Below, one piece after another: positions 13,159 to 15,789 of a stretch of 15,789 bases of DNA. Position numbers and translations under genes: made by a program. The stretch's first letter is position 1. Every line of letters starts with the position of its first letter. The notes below the pieces were generated by a model that saw only the letters and a program-made list of their open reading frames with translations, did not search any database and was not told where the DNA came from. The stretch comes from Halobacteriales archaeon QS_9_67_15 (GTDB lineage Archaea > Halobacteriota > Halobacteria > Halobacteriales > Haloarculaceae): contig PXSD01000094.1 of NCBI GenBank assembly GCA_003023165.1, positions 1 to 15,789 of the forward strand. Direction: 5' to 3'.

Positions 13159-15372
13159 TCACTCCGACGACGCCGCGCCGCTCACGTCCGCCTCCGCCGG
13201 CGCTCGCATGCTGCCGGTGATCTCGCCGACGAGGCGGTCGGCCTCGTAGATATCTTCGAGCGCTTCGAGGATGCCGCGCGCGTCTACGCTGATCGTGCGG
13301 GCCGCGCGCGAGCGGTACAAGAACGTGTTCGGCAGCGCCTGAATGTTCGAGTCGAAGACCACGCCGACGACTTCGAGATCGCGGTTCAAGAGCGGCGAGC
13401 CGCTGTTGCCGCCAGCGATGTCGTTGGTTGAGGCGAGGTTCAGCGGCGTAGTGCGGTCGAAGTTTTCGGGCGGCGTCCGCCAGCGCTCCGGCAAGTCCCA
13501 CGCCTCGTTGGGCGGGGGCGCGCGGCGGTAGGAGGCGTAGTGGTCGTAGAGGCCGTAGAAGGTGGTGTAAGCGGGCGCGCGCGTGCCGTTGTACTCGTAG
13601 CCGTCGACACGCCCGTCGGAGAGGCGCAGCGAGAAAGTCGCGTCCGGCGGAAGGCGCGCGCGGTCGTAGACGGCCAGGCGCGCGCGGTTGAGGCGCGCCC
13701 CGAGGGCTTCTTCACTGAGGGCAAAGTCGCGCTGCTGGCGGTTCAGCTCCAGAAAGAGCGAGGCCAGCGGCTCGATGACCGGCACCGACGGATCGTCGCT
13801 CTTCAGGTAACCCTCGTCGAGCAGGCGCGCGAACCGGATCGAGTCGGTCAGTGCGCTCTCCTGGGCGAGGCGCTGGGCAACCGCCTCCGGCGAGTCGCCC
13901 CGGAGCGCGCGGCGCACGATCGGGGCGGAGGGGCCGAGCGTGCGGCGCACCTGGCGCAGGCGCGCGGCGATGTAGCGCTTTTCGAGGGCCGCCGGCCACT
14001 CCTCGATTTCGAGCGCCTGCTTGCGGAGGCGCTTCAGTTCGTCCGGTGGCACGTCCGGGCGGCGGCGCACGGTGTCGTGGTAGTAGGCGTAGAGCGCGCG
14101 CGCCAGCAGGTGCGAACCGAGGCGCGGGTTCAGAAAGCCCGTAAAAGCTGCCATCTGTCGCACCGACGAGCGCTTCGCGCTCTGGATACGCTCGATCTCG
14201 CGGAGGGTGTTGCCGTACTTCTCTTGCAGGCTGTCGGTGGCAGCGATGGAATCGGCCAGCGTCTCTTCCCCCGCCTGTCGGCGCGCCAGCAACGCCGGGT
14301 CGCGCAGCCCCTCCAGCTCTCCGCGCGTGGCCTTGAGCGCGTTTTCGAGCGAGAAGAGTGTGTTTTCCAGATCGTACTCCTCGGCCGCCGCCGGATTCTC
14401 TTCGATAAACTGCTCCAGGGCCCGCGTGCGCGAGCGGAGCGTTTCGAGGCGCTGCGGTAGCGCCACGTCGCGCTCGTAGGCCAGCTGGGCAGTCGTGCTC
14501 AGGCGGTTGGTAGTGCCGGGGTTGCCTACCGTAAACACCGGATCGCCCTCCTGCGCCCCCCCTCGGCTGAAGGGAAAGTAAACGTTGTCCTCGACGGGCT
14601 CGCCCTCGGGCGTGTAGGCGCGAAAGAACGCCGCGTCGAGCGTGTAGCGCGGGTAGGTGAAGTTGTCGGCGGTGCCGCCGTAGAAGCCCAGGTCGCGCTC
14701 CGGCGCCATGACGAGGCGCACGTCGTGATACCGCTTGAGCGTGTAGGCCGAATAGCGCGCGCCCTCGTAGAGCGGCACCACCCGCACGCGCAGCGTCGTG
14801 TCCTGCCGCTTGGCCTGCCGCGTGAGGCGCTCTTCGAGCTGGGCGGACTGCCGCCGGCGCGCCTGTGCGACTGCCTCGATCTCGTTGCTCTGGGCCGCGC
14901 TTTTCACGAGCGTCTCCACCGAGTCGGTCACGTTGCGCACTTCGACGATCTGCTCGACGTAGAGGTCCTTCACCTTACGCTCGCCGGCACGCTCCTCGGC
15001 GTAGAAGCCGTCCTCGACCAGGTCCTCCCCCTCGACACTAACGTCGCTCACGCTTTCACGCGCGCAGTGATGGTTGGTAAGGATCAGCCCGCGCGGGGAG
15101 ACGAACGAGGCGGAGCAGTAATCCGCAAAGCGCAACGCCCCGAGGCGCGCCCGCCGCAGCCACTGGTCGCTCGGGCGAAAGCCGTACTCCTGCTCGAAGT
15201 AGTCCAGCGGCGGGTCTTCGAAGGTCCACATGCGCCCCTGGTCGAAACGGCGCACCGAGACGGTATCGGCGGGGGCCACCGTCTCGCCGGAGCCGACGCA
15301 GCCGGTGGTGGTGAACGCAAGCGTGAGGCCGGTTAGAAGAAGCACGAGCGGATGAAGAGCGCGAAATCGCAT
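13159..15372 (-). CDS. S46 family dipeptidyl-peptidase (DPP7/DPP11-like), exported lipoprotein
   Basis: 737 residues, normal for family S46: serine exopeptidases that remove dipeptides from the N-terminus of peptides in the periplasm of Bacteroidota and relatives. Start ATG 15372 gives MRFRALHPLVLLLTGLTLAF and then TTTGC, a signal peptide with a possible lipobox Cys25. Catalytic triad: His102 in TNHHC, Asp236 in GGTADNFTYPR, Ser657 in GGNSGSP. Asp674, which binds the substrate amino group, is present in FDSN. The next residue, equivalent to Gly673 (DPP7) or Arg673 (DPP11) of the Porphyromonas enzymes, is Ser675 here, so substrate preference is not predictable from the standard rule. A helical region (about 300-560) caps the active site. 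A paralogue lies directly upstream on the same strand. A longer frame reaching 15507 is rejected because the signal peptide begins at 15372. Confidence 0.93.
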   Translation of the reverse strand: MRFRALHPLVLLLTGLTLAFTTTGCVGSGETVAPADTVSVRRFDQGRMWTFEDPPLDYFEQEYGFRPSDQWLRRARLGALRFADYCSASFVSPRGLILTNHHCARESVSDVSVEGEDLVEDGFYAEERAGERKVKDLYVEQIVEVRNVTDSVETLVKSAAQSNEIEAVAQARRRQSAQLEERLTRQAKRQDTTLRVRVVPLYEGARYSAYTLKRYHDVRLVMAPERDLGFYGGTADNFTYPRYTLDAAFFRAYTPEGEPVEDNVYFPFSRGGAQEGDPVFTVGNPGTTNRLSTTAQLAYERDVALPQRLETLRSRTRALEQFIEENPAAAEEYDLENTLFSLENALKATRGELEGLRDPALLARRQAGEETLADSIAATDSLQEKYGNTLREIERIQSAKRSSVRQMAAFTGFLNPRLGSHLLARALYAYYHDTVRRRPDVPPDELKRLRKQALEIEEWPAALEKRYIAARLRQVRRTLGPSAPIVRRALRGDSPEAVAQRLAQESALTDSIRFARLLDEGYLKSDDPSVPVIEPLASLFLELNRQQRDFALSEEALGARLNRARLAVYDRARLPPDATFSLRLSDGRVDGYEYNGTRAPAYTTFYGLYDHYASYRRAPPPNEAWDLPERWRTPPENFDRTTPLNLASTNDIAGGNSGSPLLNRDLEVVGVVFDSNIQALPNTFLYRSRAARTISVDARGILEALEDIYEADRLVGEITGSMRAPAEADVSGAASSE

Positions 15373-15383
15373 GAGAGCGTTGC

Positions 15384-15411
15384 GTAAAACGTGAAACGCG
15401 AAACGTAATAT
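15384..15411. repeat. Heptamer micro-repeat array A
   Basis: Four consecutive 7-bp units, GTAAAAC GTGAAAC GCGAAAC GTAATAT, the last degenerate. On the minus strand it is 12-39 nt upstream of the peptidase ATG, thus in its leader or promoter. Confidence 0.75.
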
Positions 15412-15505
15412 TGCTGTTTGCGAGCGCTGAGTGAGCACCCGAGCGTCGACGCGCTCTGACTTGCCCTGCCAGCCGAGAAAAGCAGACTGCAATCGGACTG
15501 CTGTC

Positions 15506-15533
15506 ATTACGCATCACGCAATACGCATCACGC
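15506..15533. repeat. Heptamer micro-repeat array B
   Basis: Four consecutive 7-bp units, ATTACGC ATCACGC AATACGC ATCACGC. It ends 7 bases from the stop codon of the upstream S46 gene (15540), so lies at the 3' end of that gene. Same period and unit number as array A but a different unit. Confidence 0.8.
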
Positions 15534-15539
15534 GCCCCC

Positions 15540-15789
15540 CTACCGCATCGCCGACTCGGTCGCTCCCGCCTCGCGCAACTCGCGCACGAGGCGGTCGGCC
15601 TGGTAAACCTGCCCGAGCGCTTCGAGGATGCCGCGCGCATCGACCGATACGGCGCGGGCGCGTTCCGGCAGGTAGATGAAATCGCCCGCCCGGCTCTCGA
15701 TGTTGCCGTCGAAGGACACGCCGACGAGCTGGAGGTCGCGGTTGAGCACCGGCGAGCCGCTGTTGCCGCCGGTGATGTCGTTGGTCGAG
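15540..15789 (-). CDS. Second S46 family dipeptidyl-peptidase, C-terminal 83 residues only (gene continues beyond window)
   Basis: The frame is open to the window edge; the first complete codons read STNDITGGNSGSPVLNRD, which is the nucleophile-Ser motif of S46. The rest (LVGVSFDGNIES...VSVDARGILEALGQVYQADRLV) aligns throughout with the C-terminus of the downstream complete copy, including the shared VSVDARGILEAL stretch, so the two are tandem paralogues. In this copy the residue after the substrate-binding Asp is Gly (FDGN), the DPP7-type state for hydrophobic substrates, compared with Ser in the other. The upstream part, including His and Asp of the triad and the signal peptide, is outside the window. 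Confidence 0.92.
   Translation of the reverse strand, partial: STNDITGGNSGSPVLNRDLQLVGVSFDGNIESRAGDFIYLPERARAVSVDARGILEALGQVYQADRLVRELREAGATESAMR

Noticed and set aside
13540..14460. Long plus-strand open frame of 306 codons
   Set aside because: Shadow of the S46 peptidase on the minus strand, whose catalytic motifs are unmistakable.

Overview
The window reads as two unrelated pieces of DNA joined near position 11,650. Positions 1 to about 11,640 are haloarchaeal: high GC, acidic proteins, TATA boxes about 26-30 nt before start codons with no Shine-Dalgarno sequence (leaderless or nearly leaderless transcripts), and a gene order (mcm followed by small haloarchaea-only genes and a MinD/ParA-like ATPase) that I know from haloarchaeal genomes. 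From about 11,660 to the end the genes are bacterial, with families (S46 dipeptidyl-peptidase, Fpr-type ferredoxin-NADP reductase, DUF433/PIN-like toxin-antitoxin) that suit a halophilic Bacteroidota/Rhodothermota organism such as a Salinibacter relative. Such bacteria share brines with haloarchaea, so a chimeric metagenome contig and a real transfer both need to be considered.

Layout of the haloarchaeal part: a short V4R-like protein (193-579); the replicative helicase gene mcm (696-7784), interrupted by three inteins at 1689-3272, 3354-4839 and 4957-6878; a small gene overlapping the mcm stop (7784-8113); a KaiC/RecA-like DUF7504-type protein (8210-8794); two overlapping genes (8862-9200, 9197-10015); and a two-gene unit made of a disordered protein and a MinD-like ATPase (10125-10970, 10967-11623). 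With the inteins removed, the MCM exteins join to a complete 698-residue helicase with zinc motif, Walker A, Walker B, sensor 1, arginine finger and C-terminal region.

The most interesting region is mcm. The inteins sit in or beside the ATPase motifs (Walker A, the helix-2 insert, just after Walker B) and all carry LAGLIDADG endonuclease domains. Each also contains helix-turn-helix-like segments, and intein 3 has an extra HTH-bearing block of roughly 110 residues inside its C-terminal splicing domain. Inteins 2 and 3 are each broken by a frameshift in the N-terminal splicing domain where residues also appear to be missing, while all extein sequence is intact. Codon use around the intein 1 insertion point looks like a co-conversion tract left by homing.

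A 29-bp AT-rich direct repeat occurs at the left edge (2-30) and at 10004-10032, where it coincides with what looks like a premature end of a conserved gene.

The bacterial part holds a ferredoxin-NADP reductase (11765-12538), a DUF433 antitoxin (12647-12907, minus) with a 15-codon remnant of its toxin partner (12603-12650), a complete S46 peptidase lipoprotein (13159-15372, minus), and the 3' end of a second S46 peptidase directly upstream (15540-15789, minus). The two S46 copies differ at the residue that sets substrate preference in this family. Two different 7-bp-periodic micro-repeat arrays lie between them.
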